A stretch of DNA of 64,000 nt from Halobacillus sp. A1 (GTDB lineage: Bacteria > Bacillota > Bacilli > Bacillales > Halobacillaceae), in NCBI RefSeq assembly GCF_024189295.1, contig NZ_JAIZEN010000007.1, positions 1-64,000 of the forward strand, in the 5' to 3' direction. The translations under genes and the position numbers were made by a program. Below are positions 52,466-61,160 of this stretch, piece by piece. Below the pieces are notes generated by a model. It was not told the DNA's origin. It searched no databases and saw only the letters and a program-made list of their open reading frames with translations. Numbering within the stretch: position 1 is the first letter of the stretch; each line of letters begins with the position of its first letter.

Positions 52466-52757
52466 CTTACCTTAAGTGGAAATTAATTGAGGAGGTTTGA
52501 AACGATTTTGTAGATGAAACGTATATACTTAGGAGGAATGGTTGATGTATGAACCGGAAAAAGCAAATTGATTTTACTATCTTTTATTATTGTCTTTTAC
52601 CCTAGTTAATTGAAAATTATAGAGTTCAAAGACGGAGTTCATTGATCCTCGCAGCTTTTTTCATATTCGTTGTTTAATCCTTTGAAATAGCCAGCTTAAA
52701 ATAGTTAAGCGAAAGTAAAATTGCAGTCGAGTTTTTGATGAAGAGAGGAAGAAAGCA

Positions 52758-53612
52758 ATGGGGACTTGGGAAAGGGAATCGATTACGACCACTCGCGGGA
52801 GTTTCGAAGTATTCACCAAAGGCCAGGGTGAACCTTTGTGCGTAACGCATCATTATTCAGCTTTTAATGAAACAGGTGATTATTTTGCAGAATCATTCAC
52901 TCATTCTCACAAGGTCTATTTAATCAATTTGCGGGAAGCAGGTAATTCAGAAAAAATATCTGAGCCTTATCAGCTCAGTCTTCTGGAAACTATATTTGAC
53001 TTAGAAGCAATCAGAGAAGCTCTTCGAATTGAAACTTGGAGTTACGCAGGGCACTCCATTGGGGGAGTGCTAGGCGTACTGTATGGAATTTATTATTCCA
53101 ACCGTTTACGTGCTAATGTTATTACAGGTGCAGCTGCCAGGGATTATACTGTATCATCAGCTGCTTGTATTTATCATCAGGCCCATCCGGATTTTAAAAA
53201 AATGCAGGAACTTATTGAAAGTTTAAAGCGTAAGGACCTCCTACCTGACGAAAGAAAACGTCTCTCAGCTGAAAGAACTAAATTATCTTTGGAGCGTCCT
53301 GAAAAGTACGGTGAATTGTTCAATCAGAATATTCATAAAGCGATATCTCCGATTCGATTGAATTATTTTAACCGCGAACTGTCAATTTTTGATGTAACTA
53401 AAAAGCTCGGCATGACTCGCGTGAAAACCTTGATTTTATGCGGTGAGCATGACGTCCAATGTCCATTGGAATTTTCTATTGAGATGGAGGAATTGCTGCC
53501 AAATTCGGAATTGATTACATTTCCCGAAAGCAACCATTACCCATTTTTAGAAGAGAGGGAATTGTTTACGAAAGCGATCGATGAATTCTTTGGGAGAATC
53601 GATGCCTCTTGA
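52758..53612 (+). CDS. Alpha/beta-hydrolase family protein
   Basis: A 284-residue hydrolase: SYAGHSIGGVLGVLYG with nucleophile Ser, LILCGEHDVQCPLEF with the acid, and FPESNHYPFLEE with the His. The N-terminus GSFEVFTKGQGEPL is typical of soluble esterase/lactonase members. Substrate unknown. GAAGAGAGGAAGAAAGC precedes the ATG. Confidence 0.88.
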   Translation: MGTWERESITTTRGSFEVFTKGQGEPLCVTHHYSAFNETGDYFAESFTHSHKVYLINLREAGNSEKISEPYQLSLLETIFDLEAIREALRIETWSYAGHSIGGVLGVLYGIYYSNRLRANVITGAAARDYTVSSAACIYHQAHPDFKKMQELIESLKRKDLLPDERKRLSAERTKLSLERPEKYGELFNQNIHKAISPIRLNYFNRELSIFDVTKKLGMTRVKTLILCGEHDVQCPLEFSIEMEELLPNSELITFPESNHYPFLEERELFTKAIDEFFGRIDAS

Positions 53613-53671
53613 GACATTATTTAAAGGTTATGATGAATTCACACTAAAGAAACAAAGAGGGGGGGCATCCA

Positions 53672-53864
53672 ATGAAAAAGTTAAAAAAGTCGTCAAAAGA
53701 TAAATCCCTCCATGGGGTTTGTGGGGGGGATTGCTGAGGTTCTTTCTATTCATTCTTTATGAGTCAGGCTTGTATTTTCTTTGACGATGCCAGCTTCCTT
53801 GATTGTATACACCATTCTTGCTAATACGCTGGAAAGCCCTCCTCCTCCTTTGCGTGACGTCTGA
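53672..53864 (+). pseudogene. PspC-domain protein, broken
   Basis: ATG 53672 opens MKKLKKSSKDKSLHGVCGG, the PspC start, then a run of seven G near 53720 shifts the frame. The continuation IAEVLSIHSL is followed by an in-frame TGA and then VRLVFSLTMPASLIVYTILA, ending at 53864. PspC proteins act in envelope stress. Two lesions suggest true decay. Confidence 0.6.
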
Positions 53865-53952
53865 TTAGTTTCTAGGAAGATGTTCTTCATAGTGCAAAAA
53901 ACCGGTCTGAGTTTAACGAAACCTAATGTCTCAGTTGAGGAGGCATTAGGTT

Positions 53953-54065
53953 TCAATTGTTAGTCAGCTTGAATGGATTTTCATAATTCTTGCGCTCAGT
54001 CCATGGGTTTGGTTTTATTTCAATCGTTTTTCTTCTAAGTCTAGAATGATTTCGAATATGTTCAT
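53953..54065 (-). pseudogene. Small soluble protein, probably frameshifted
   Basis: AAGGAGGATG precedes the ATG at 54065, which reads MNIFEIILDLEEKRLK and stops at 54015. The next frame continues EIKPNPWTERKNYENPFKLT and ends at 53953. A one-base indel near 54020 would join them into a protein of about 37 residues. Family not recognised. Confidence 0.35.
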
Positions 54066-54291
54066 TAGACATCCTCCTTTGCTGATACTTTAATCATAAG
54101 AAGGTATCCGGTAATTTATAACGTGCCTGAGCAGGAACTTTTTTCATGCGTTGGGAGGTGCCTTTGGTTACTACTCAGGGTGCAGGAATAAAACGTATGT
54201 TCTCGGTCGTTTGTATGAGGTATATTCCGCCCTTTTCTTGATGGAGTTTCTCCTGTTTAGAGGTATTCTAAGGGAGAAGGAGGAGATCACG

Positions 54292-54822
54292 ATGAATCTA
54301 TTGATCATAAGCGGAACACCAAGGAAAAAAGGGAGAACGAGAAAGGTGGCCTATACGCTTTTAAGTCGTCTACAGGCAGATGTGATTGACTTAAGCGATC
54401 TGGCTCTGCCTTTATTCAATGGAGAAGCTGAACAGGATCGGGTACCTGAGGTCCAGTGGTTACGGGAGATGAGTAATGATGCAGATGCCTTTATATGGAT
54501 ATCTCCCGAATACCATAACGGGATGAGCGGGGTTTTAAAGAATGCGCTGGATTTTTTGAACAATGATCATTTTAGTCACAAGCCTACTCTGTTGATGTCT
54601 GTATCAGGCGGTGGAAAAGGCGGCATCAATTCAATTAATCAAATGCGGCTTGTGGGACGCGGGCTGCATGCTATGGTGGTGCCTGACCAGTTGATCTTTG
54701 ATCCTGACAGTTTCAAGGAAGATGGGGCGTTTACGGCTGACATTGAACGTAGGGTAACTCAAGTGCTTCACGAATTTACCCAATATGCCGAACTTAATCC
54801 GACCTTGGGTGTACGGGGGTGA
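54292..54822 (+). CDS. NAD(P)H-dependent FMN reductase family protein
   Basis: A 176-residue flavodoxin-fold reductase: LIISGTPRKKGRTRKVAYTL binds FMN phosphate, and ISPEYHNGMSGVLKNALDFL is the family hallmark. It reduces quinones, azo compounds or FMN. GAAGGAGGAG precedes ATG 54292. It lies 4 bp upstream of the sensor kinase gene, so it is probably in the same operon and may relate to the redox signal that kinase senses. Confidence 0.9.
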   Translation: MNLLIISGTPRKKGRTRKVAYTLLSRLQADVIDLSDLALPLFNGEAEQDRVPEVQWLREMSNDADAFIWISPEYHNGMSGVLKNALDFLNNDHFSHKPTLLMSVSGGGKGGINSINQMRLVGRGLHAMVVPDQLIFDPDSFKEDGAFTADIERRVTQVLHEFTQYAELNPTLGVRG

Positions 54823-54826
54823 AACG

Positions 54827-56431
54827 TTGGAAAGATATGAAAGTATGGAAAAGATGCAAATCTTAAAGGTGATAGCTGAAACGCTGAATGGATCAAATGA
54901 TTTGAAGGATATGCTGCAGACGGTACTGGAAAAGCTGCTGGAATTAACTAGGCTTGAGACTGGATGGATTTTTCTTGTCGATGAAAAACCGAATTATACA
55001 TTTGTGGCGGATCATCGATTACCTCCGGCGTTGATCATCAATGATAAAGCACCTATGTGCGGAGGCGACTGCTCCTGCTTGAATCGGTATTGGAGCGGAA
55101 GGCTGAAGGAACCTATCAATATCATTGAATGTAAACGAATTGAGAATGCAATCAAGTATGACTGGGGAGATACGAATCGTATGACCCATCATGCTACGAT
55201 CCCTTTAGCAGACGGGGAAGAACGGTTTGGAATCTTGAATGTAGCTTCTCCTGATAAAGAGCATTTCACGGAGGAAGAGCTCACTTTGCTTCAATCGCTC
55301 TCTTTTCAAATCGGAACGGCAGTAAAACGGACGAGGTTATATGAAGAACAGCAAAGGCGCGCCGTAAAATACGAGAAATTAAATGAACTGGTACGATTGA
55401 TATGGAAATCTCAAAATGTGGAACGACTTGCAGATCAGGTAGTACATAAAACGAGTGAAATTTTTCAGTGGAAAACAGTCGGTCTTTACCTTCAAGAAGG
55501 GGAATCTTTATTCTTGAAATCATTTGTGGACGAAGATTCCTCTTTTAATGAATCGGTTTCTCTGTCTTTGCTGGAGGATCATCCCATCACTCGGGCTTTC
55601 CAGTACCAGGAGGTCGTTCAGTCTGCTCGTGCTTCACGCGAGGAATATGTCTGTCTGCCTATCTACATCAAAGACGAAAAGCTTGGAGTCTTGTATTTGG
55701 CTGCTCCTGATTCACATCGATTAAGTGATGGTGACGTGGAAGTTCTGCAAGCTCTCACCAGGCATATTTCTTTAGTATATGAAACGCTGCGACTTCAGGA
55801 GAAGCGAGGCGAATTGCTTCTGTATGAAGAAAGGAAGAGACTGGCCCGTGATTTGCATGATTCCGTTAATCAAAAGTTGTTCTCTTTATCTCTTACAGCC
55901 CGCGGAGCGAAGGAAATTATTTCACCTCATGATCAGCCATTGCGGGATTTGCTGGACGAAATGCTCGGCATGTCGCAGGAATCATTAAAAGAAATGCGGT
56001 CCTTGATCTGGCAGCTTCGTCCGATCGGGATAGAGGAAGGGCTGGTTTCCGCGATAAAAAAGTACGGAGAACACCTGGGCCTTTCTATTGCATTTAAGGT
56101 CGATTCAGCCCCGAATTGGCCGCGCCCTGTAGAAGAAACGCTATGGAGAATAAGTCAGGAAGCGTTAAATAATGTAAACAAACATTCCAACACCAAAGAA
56201 GTGACTCTCTTTCTGTATGAAAGTTCAGAGGGTGCCGGTATGGAAATAGTAGATCGGGGAGATGGATTCGAGTTACAGAATAAAAGAACACGTTCATTGG
56301 GTCTGACGAGTATGAAGGAGCGGGCGGAATTGATTGGAGGCATATTAGACGTAAATAGCGAACGCGGAGCAGGGACTACAGTGCACGTTTTCCTTCCGTG
56401 TGAAGAACAGGAAAAGAGTGGTAAGCAATGA
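54827..56431 (+). CDS. GAF-domain sensor histidine kinase, YhcY/AirS-like
   Basis: A 534-residue cytosolic kinase with two GAF domains (about 8-165 and 180-325), a dimerisation domain HisKA_3 with phosphorylated His344 in RDLHDSVNQK, and an HATPase domain (about 420-528) with ISQEALNNVNKHS and DRGDGFEL. The first GAF has Cys78, Cys82, Cys84 and Cys102, matching the cysteine pattern of AirS/YhcY-type sensors that bind a 2Fe-2S cluster. TTG 54827 follows GGGGGTG; ATG 54845 is an alternative. Confidence 0.85.
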   Translation: MERYESMEKMQILKVIAETLNGSNDLKDMLQTVLEKLLELTRLETGWIFLVDEKPNYTFVADHRLPPALIINDKAPMCGGDCSCLNRYWSGRLKEPINIIECKRIENAIKYDWGDTNRMTHHATIPLADGEERFGILNVASPDKEHFTEEELTLLQSLSFQIGTAVKRTRLYEEQQRRAVKYEKLNELVRLIWKSQNVERLADQVVHKTSEIFQWKTVGLYLQEGESLFLKSFVDEDSSFNESVSLSLLEDHPITRAFQYQEVVQSARASREEYVCLPIYIKDEKLGVLYLAAPDSHRLSDGDVEVLQALTRHISLVYETLRLQEKRGELLLYEERKRLARDLHDSVNQKLFSLSLTARGAKEIISPHDQPLRDLLDEMLGMSQESLKEMRSLIWQLRPIGIEEGLVSAIKKYGEHLGLSIAFKVDSAPNWPRPVEETLWRISQEALNNVNKHSNTKEVTLFLYESSEGAGMEIVDRGDGFELQNKRTRSLGLTSMKERAELIGGILDVNSERGAGTTVHVFLPCEEQEKSGKQ

Positions 56432-57087
56432 AAATTAAAGTGATGCTAGTAGATGACCATCTCGTTGTGCTGCGCGGGTTGCGGTTCTTTTTAAATACCC
56501 AGCCGGACATCGAGGTAGTTGGTGAAGTAGACAATGGGTCGCTCGTCTTAAAGAAATATGAAGAACTGCGTCCAGATGTAGTGCTGATGGATTTAATGAT
56601 GCCCGTCATGGATGGTATTGAAGCGACCAAACAATTAAACGAATTGTATCCAGGAGTGAAAGTAGTCGTGTTGACGAGCTATTCTGATCAAGATCATGTC
56701 ATTCCTGCCCTGCAAGCCGGGGCAGCGGGTTATCAGCTTAAGGATATTGACCCTGATGAGCTTGTGAAGACGATCCGCGCTGCGTATGCAGGTGAGAAGC
56801 ACCTACACCCGAAAGCGACCCATCTCCTCTTAACAGAAATGAACCACAACCAGGAGAAGGAATCGAGTAGGACTGTCCTCTACAAGCTTACGACACGTGA
56901 AAAAGATGTGCTCTATCAGGTTACACTAGGAAAAAGTAATAAAGAAATTGCAGCGGACCTTTACATATCTGAAAAAACAGTCAAGACGCATGTCAGCAAT
57001 ATTTTAAGTAAGCTCCAAGTCCATGATCGTACACAAGCGGCCATCTATGCAATGAAAGAGCAACTATTCAAAGATCATTCAATCTAA
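56428..57087 (+). CDS. NarL/FixJ response regulator, YhcZ/AirR-like
   Basis: A 219-residue regulator. The receiver domain (1-120) has DDH near residue 11, phospho-acceptor Asp55 in VVLMDLMMPVMDG, and a conserved Lys. The LuxR-type HTH (about 148-212) has 'LTTREKDVLYQVTLGKSNKE' and TVKTHVSNILSKLQV. The start ATGA overlaps the kinase stop. It forms a pair with the preceding kinase. Confidence 0.93.
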   Translation: MKIKVMLVDDHLVVLRGLRFFLNTQPDIEVVGEVDNGSLVLKKYEELRPDVVLMDLMMPVMDGIEATKQLNELYPGVKVVVLTSYSDQDHVIPALQAGAAGYQLKDIDPDELVKTIRAAYAGEKHLHPKATHLLLTEMNHNQEKESSRTVLYKLTTREKDVLYQVTLGKSNKEIAADLYISEKTVKTHVSNILSKLQVHDRTQAAIYAMKEQLFKDHSI

Positions 57088-57242
57088 AACACATTATCGC
57101 AATAACATTAAATGATTCAGTAATTTCGCCTCTTGATATACACCAGAAATCTTAGTTGAACTGCTGTCTTGTCCGTTACAATTTGTTAGCGAACTGACGA
57201 GCAGGATATTGCATATAGTTATGAACCATTGGAGGGGAAATT

Positions 57243-57515
57243 ATGAAAGGGATCAAAAATGCGTGGGAGGACGATAAGGGTCGTATCGGGATTATAGAGG
57301 TAGAGGAGAAGGTTTTCGGCTCTACGTTTCACCCTGTTGTCTGGAAAGATGAAAAAAGAAACTATCACGTCATTAACAATTTATGGTATACAACCTACCA
57401 CGGGGCACGGGAGTTTTTCAGAGCGCCTACAAATCGTTTCGCGGTGGAGGGGCGGATGAAAAAAATTGTAGTAGAAAGTGAGGAGTGCTATGCAGTGGCT
57501 GATGGCACCTTATAA
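57243..57515 (+). CDS. Unknown soluble protein, 90 residues
   Basis: The protein has the blocks KGRIGIIEVEEKVFGSTF, 'YHVINNLWYTTYHGAREF' and FFRAPTNRFAVEGRMK, without hydrophobic segments. TTGGAGGGG precedes the ATG. No family recognised. It is the first of a small group of plus-strand genes. Confidence 0.6.
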   Translation: MKGIKNAWEDDKGRIGIIEVEEKVFGSTFHPVVWKDEKRNYHVINNLWYTTYHGAREFFRAPTNRFAVEGRMKKIVVESEECYAVADGTL

Positions 57516-57542
57516 ACAATAAAACGTCTGGTGGGTGATTAT

Positions 57543-57770
57543 TTGAAGGAAATTGTGATGCTGGCCGTCATTATTATATTTTTTGGAGTTGTATATGGCC
57601 TTCTTGATCATTATGAAGGATTGACTCCATATTTCTTGGCGGGAGCGGGCTTTCTTACATTGCAGTCTGCTGTAAGGGATTTTAGATCGGGAAAAAGAAA
57701 GGTTGTGTCCGTTCTGATGCTTTCAATTGCGCTGTTCATTATGTTTATAGGCTTGATTGAAATATTTTGA
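57543..57770 (+). CDS. Two- to three-helix membrane protein, unknown
   Basis: A 75-residue protein with helices at about 4-22, 28-43 and 56-74. TTG 57543 is the favoured start, after GGTGGGTG; an in-frame GTG at 57531 is an alternative. No family recognised. Confidence 0.55.
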   Translation: MKEIVMLAVIIIFFGVVYGLLDHYEGLTPYFLAGAGFLTLQSAVRDFRSGKRKVVSVLMLSIALFIMFIGLIEIF

Positions 57771-57820
57771 AAAAATGCCCTCTACTGATAAATTTATAAA
57801 AAAGGGAGGAGTCGATCACA

Positions 57821-58252
57821 ATCAGAAAGAGATTTCTTTTAACAATCTATTTGTTGCTAGTCATTCTTCTCTCGGTTTTTACCATTACATTTGATTTCAA
57901 CCTGACGGGTTATCAATATCAACTTGATGAAGAGACGAAAGTTTTAACTGTGCAAAAAGGCTATATACATAAGAGTGTGTACGAAGAACAAATACCTACT
58001 GAAGAAGCGCTGGGTGTTATGTTAGCAATCAACAACGCTTATGACTTATGGGACCTTAACATTCATGCTATTTCTCTACTCATTGTTGGTGCCTTCGTGA
58101 TATGTTATAAGCCGGATAGGCCGAGAATATATTTCAACTGGTTTCTTGTTTTTTATTGTCTTTGTTTGACGCTGTTTGTGCTTTGGGATGTTAATGAACA
58201 TCTAAAATTGCACGAGGAAATAACAAATCGTATAAGTGAAGTGAAAGATTAA
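57821..58252 (+). CDS. Membrane protein with probable ATC start codon
   Basis: From ATC 57821 the frame reads IRKRFLLTIYLLLVILL, a basic N-terminus and first helix, then an extracytoplasmic loop (YQYQLDEETKVLTVQKG) and helices near 80-95 and 105-125. GGGAGGAG lies 10 bases before the ATC. No ATG, GTG or TTG is in frame near that site; the first TTG (57851) cuts the first helix. Either translation begins at ATC, as at infC-type starts, or the start codon is mutated. Confidence 0.5.
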   Translation: MRKRFLLTIYLLLVILLSVFTITFDFNLTGYQYQLDEETKVLTVQKGYIHKSVYEEQIPTEEALGVMLAINNAYDLWDLNIHAISLLIVGAFVICYKPDRPRIYFNWFLVFYCLCLTLFVLWDVNEHLKLHEEITNRISEVKD

Positions 58253-58279
58253 ATGAGATATGGATGCCAGCTATGTCAG

Positions 58280-58302
58280 GACGTGTTGATAAAAAACACG
58301 TC
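58280..58302 (+). terminator. Rho-independent terminator
   Basis: GACGTGTT and AACACGTC pair around 7 nt, followed by TTTTT. Confidence 0.85.
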
Positions 58303-58396
58303 TTTTTACGAATGATTAATGTGATATGTGAATGTCTGGAAGCAAAGATAGAAATGGTGCTCGTAGATAAATTGTTTTAGAAAGTTTCTCGTGCAT

Positions 58397-59119
58397 TCAG
58401 GATTCATCATCAATCGCGGCCTTTACTGCTCCTACATAATCATCGAAAGCAGACGTTTGATTAGAAGCATCATTTCTTGAGCTGAAACTGATATCACCGT
58501 TTTTGTAAAAGGACTCTCTTTGAGCCTCGGTGATTTCCAATTGAACGCCTCGTTCTGATTTCGGTTGGTTGACGAGATTGTCTGGGTCCTCGCCGCTTAA
58601 ATGGTCGGGAGCCTTTTTAACTGAAAACCCACTGGAATTTAATTGTTTGGAGATTTCTTCTGTTAACTCACGATTCAACCCGCCGATAAGTGTCTTTGGT
58701 TCTTCACCCTCCGCTCCATGGATCGTAATATGATCATTCACGGCATCGACCATCTTTAAAGCTTCAGGTTCATCGAAATGGGTGGAGTCTATATGTAGGT
58801 TTTCAAAATTACCGGAGCTAAGCATTCCTTTGAATGTATAAAAATTGTGTCTGTCACCGGCGATAGCACTAGCAATCTGTGAAGTGGCGGGCTCAATACC
58901 TCCTCCATGGATGGCACTCACTAGCAATCCGCTTGAGGCACGTCGTGTTTCAACCTCCCAATCCTCTCCTTCACTATATTCTTGACTTAAATCATCGAAG
59001 GTACAAAACCTGTCCGTGTCTGAACAGCTGTCATCGTTCGTTTTTTTGTATAAGCCGGCTGCCGCAATGAGTGAAGCCGAGACTGTGAGTATTACTAGTG
59101 ATCGTTTGATAGTTGTCAT
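58397..59119 (-). CDS. Poly-gamma-glutamate hydrolase family protein
   Basis: A 240-residue zinc-dependent hydrolase of the PF05908 family (PghP-like), which cleaves gamma-glutamyl bonds in poly-gamma-glutamate. 'SAIHGGGIEPATSQIASAIA' carries the metal-binding His and Glu; 'LHIDSTHFDEP' and HITIHGAEGEEP are further family blocks. An N-terminal helix (about residues 6-22) indicates export. The start at 59119 follows GAGGTG by 8 bases. It is divergent from the SLH-NlpC/P60 gene. Confidence 0.85.
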   Translation of the reverse strand: MTTIKRSLVILTVSASLIAAAGLYKKTNDDSCSDTDRFCTFDDLSQEYSEGEDWEVETRRASSGLLVSAIHGGGIEPATSQIASAIAGDRHNFYTFKGMLSSGNFENLHIDSTHFDEPEALKMVDAVNDHITIHGAEGEEPKTLIGGLNRELTEEISKQLNSSGFSVKKAPDHLSGEDPDNLVNQPKSERGVQLEITEAQRESFYKNGDISFSSRNDASNQTSAFDDYVGAVKAAIDDES

Positions 59120-59302
59120 TTCATTCACCTCTATTTTAGTTCGAGCTTTAGTGTGATTTTTTATATGGGTCTCATTCACTAAATTAACGATTTATATGCA
59201 AAAATTGATGAATTCCCTAAAATCTTGTTGAATAGAGTCGATATATCTTACAGAAAGAAATGTAACATATATTGGCATAAAACAAGGAGGAAAAACAACC
59301 CT

Positions 59303-60916
59303 ATGTTCAGCTCTACATATTTTAGGAAAGTCGCTGCTGTCCTCGTCATTCCCGTCACATTAATGATTCCGCTGCACTCGGTGGATGCCTCAACGCAAAA
59401 ATTCCCTGATGTAAATAAAGGAACAATCTATTATGAACCCATCCAAGCTATGTCTGGAAAAGATATCGTTAATGGATATACCGATGGAACGTTTGGAATT
59501 AGAGATTATATTACCCGCGCGGAAGCGGCAGTTATGCTTGCGAGACTGCTTGAGCTTGATACAGAAAATGCTCCAGCCGTTCCTTTTGAAGATGTCGACC
59601 AGGGAAAATGGTATGCAGGAGCGATCAATGCCTTATTTGAGAAAGGCATCATTAATGGTGTCAGTGAAAATGAATTTGATACATACAGCAACATTACACG
59701 TGCCGCTCTATCGAAAATGATTGTTAATGGATATGAGCTGCAAATGGTGAAGGAAAACGCACTCCCCTTCACGGATGTCGATGAGGACGAATGGTACATG
59801 AGCTATCTCGAGGTATTATATTCTCATGAATTGATTTCTGGTGTTACTACAACAACGTTTGAACCGGGTTCGTTTATGAGACGAGGCGACTTCGCTTTAT
59901 TATCTTATAATACGGAGAATAAGCATGGGGGCATGTTCCTTGAACTTGAGGAGGCTATTGCGACAAGTGCTTATCAATTACAGCTCAATTTTTCAAATGG
60001 AGACACAGAATCTATTCACCTCGAGGAGCCTTTAGACATCGGGGAAAACACACGCACGTTTGAGTATAATCAAGAAACATTCAGCGAGACGGTGACATTC
60101 GAAATTCCTCAGCCTCCAGAAGTTTCAAAAGATAATAGCCTGGTCAACGAGGCTTACAACTATCTCGGTGTTCCTTATTTGTTTGGCGGCGACACCCCGC
60201 ACGGAATAGACTGCTCTGGTTTTACTAGACTTGTATTTGATCAGGCTGAAGACATCTATCTTCCCCGGACTACCGATCAGCAGTGGGAAGTCGGACAGGA
60301 TGTGGAAATGGATGATATAAAGCCTGGAGATGTCGTATTTTTCAGTGATACATACAGGGAAGGTATTTCCCATAACGGAATTTATATCGGGGACGGACGA
60401 TTTATCCACGCTTCCAGCACACAAGGAGTGACGCTTTCTTACTTGAGTTCCCCTTACTGGGAAGAAAAATTCACTGGAGTGAAACGGTTTGATGATCTGC
60501 ACCTTCCAGAGGAAGAAGCTGTTGTATCCGCAGCCAGTCAATTTATCGGTGAAGTTCCTTATCAAAACGGCGGATCAACACCAGAAGACGGTTTTGATAC
60601 GACGGGATTCATTCAATATATTTACAAGCAGGCGAAAGGAATAGAGCTTCCCCATAACGCTGCGGCCCAGTGGGAAGTAGGGGAAGAGGTAGCAAAAGAG
60701 GATCTGCAGCCAGGAGATCTCGTATTCTTTCAGGCGAATTACTTGAATCCAGCCATCTACGCAGGAAATGATCAAGTAGTTCATGTCACCCCGTCACAAG
60801 GTGTGACTGTGACGAATTTTAAAACGAGCGGCTTCTGGGGACCGAAATACCATGGAGCAAAGCGTCTCGTACCTGAAGATATATTGACTGAGAATGAAGA
60901 ATCCGAAATGCAATAA
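59303..60916 (+). CDS. S-layer-anchored NlpC/P60 protein with two catalytic domains, one defective
   Basis: A 537-residue secreted protein. A signal peptide (about 1-30) precedes three SLH motifs (about 33-210; FPDVNKGTIYYEPIQAM, DYITRAEAAVMLARLLEL) that anchor it to the cell wall. The first NlpC/P60 domain (about 285-395) keeps Cys304 in DCSGF, His357 and His369. The second (about 410-520) has DTTGF (Thr433) and Asn482 at the equivalent places, so it cannot catalyse by the standard mechanism. AACAAGGAGG precedes the ATG. Confidence 0.9.
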   Translation: MFSSTYFRKVAAVLVIPVTLMIPLHSVDASTQKFPDVNKGTIYYEPIQAMSGKDIVNGYTDGTFGIRDYITRAEAAVMLARLLELDTENAPAVPFEDVDQGKWYAGAINALFEKGIINGVSENEFDTYSNITRAALSKMIVNGYELQMVKENALPFTDVDEDEWYMSYLEVLYSHELISGVTTTTFEPGSFMRRGDFALLSYNTENKHGGMFLELEEAIATSAYQLQLNFSNGDTESIHLEEPLDIGENTRTFEYNQETFSETVTFEIPQPPEVSKDNSLVNEAYNYLGVPYLFGGDTPHGIDCSGFTRLVFDQAEDIYLPRTTDQQWEVGQDVEMDDIKPGDVVFFSDTYREGISHNGIYIGDGRFIHASSTQGVTLSYLSSPYWEEKFTGVKRFDDLHLPEEEAVVSAASQFIGEVPYQNGGSTPEDGFDTTGFIQYIYKQAKGIELPHNAAAQWEVGEEVAKEDLQPGDLVFFQANYLNPAIYAGNDQVVHVTPSQGVTVTNFKTSGFWGPKYHGAKRLVPEDILTENEESEMQ

Positions 60917-60936
60917 TAATAGTCGTTAGAGTCAAG

Positions 60937-60961
60937 CTGCCGGGTACATATCTCCCGGCAG
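60937..60961 (+). terminator. Rho-independent terminator of the NlpC/P60 gene
   Basis: CTGCCGGG and CCCGGCAG pair around 9 nt, followed by eight T. Confidence 0.92.
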
Positions 60962-61116
60962 TTTTTTTTGATAGCCCTAAAGCCCGGGTGCCCCCCCATT
61001 TCACTGCTCAATGACTTCAGGAAGTATTCATAGGTCATTTATTCCCCTCTGTCTTCTAAGGCTGCAGTAAGTTTGACAAACCGTTTTTATATTTTTTATA
61101 CTATGTTCACATGATT

Positions 61117-61134
61117 TAGTTGTTGTAGCAACTA
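61117..61134. promoter_or_regulatory. MarR operator upstream of marR
   Basis: TAGTTGTTGTAGCAACTA is a TAGTTG-N6-CAACTA palindrome just before the marR gene. The same palindrome recurs at 61587. Confidence 0.7.
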
Positions 61135-61160
61135 TCAAGAAAACAAAAGGAAGGGAAACT

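Noticed and set aside
52553-52609. Short open frame starting MNRKKQID
   Set aside because: Eighteen codons, placed off the ribosome binding site and in a region without conserved context; probably chance or decay.
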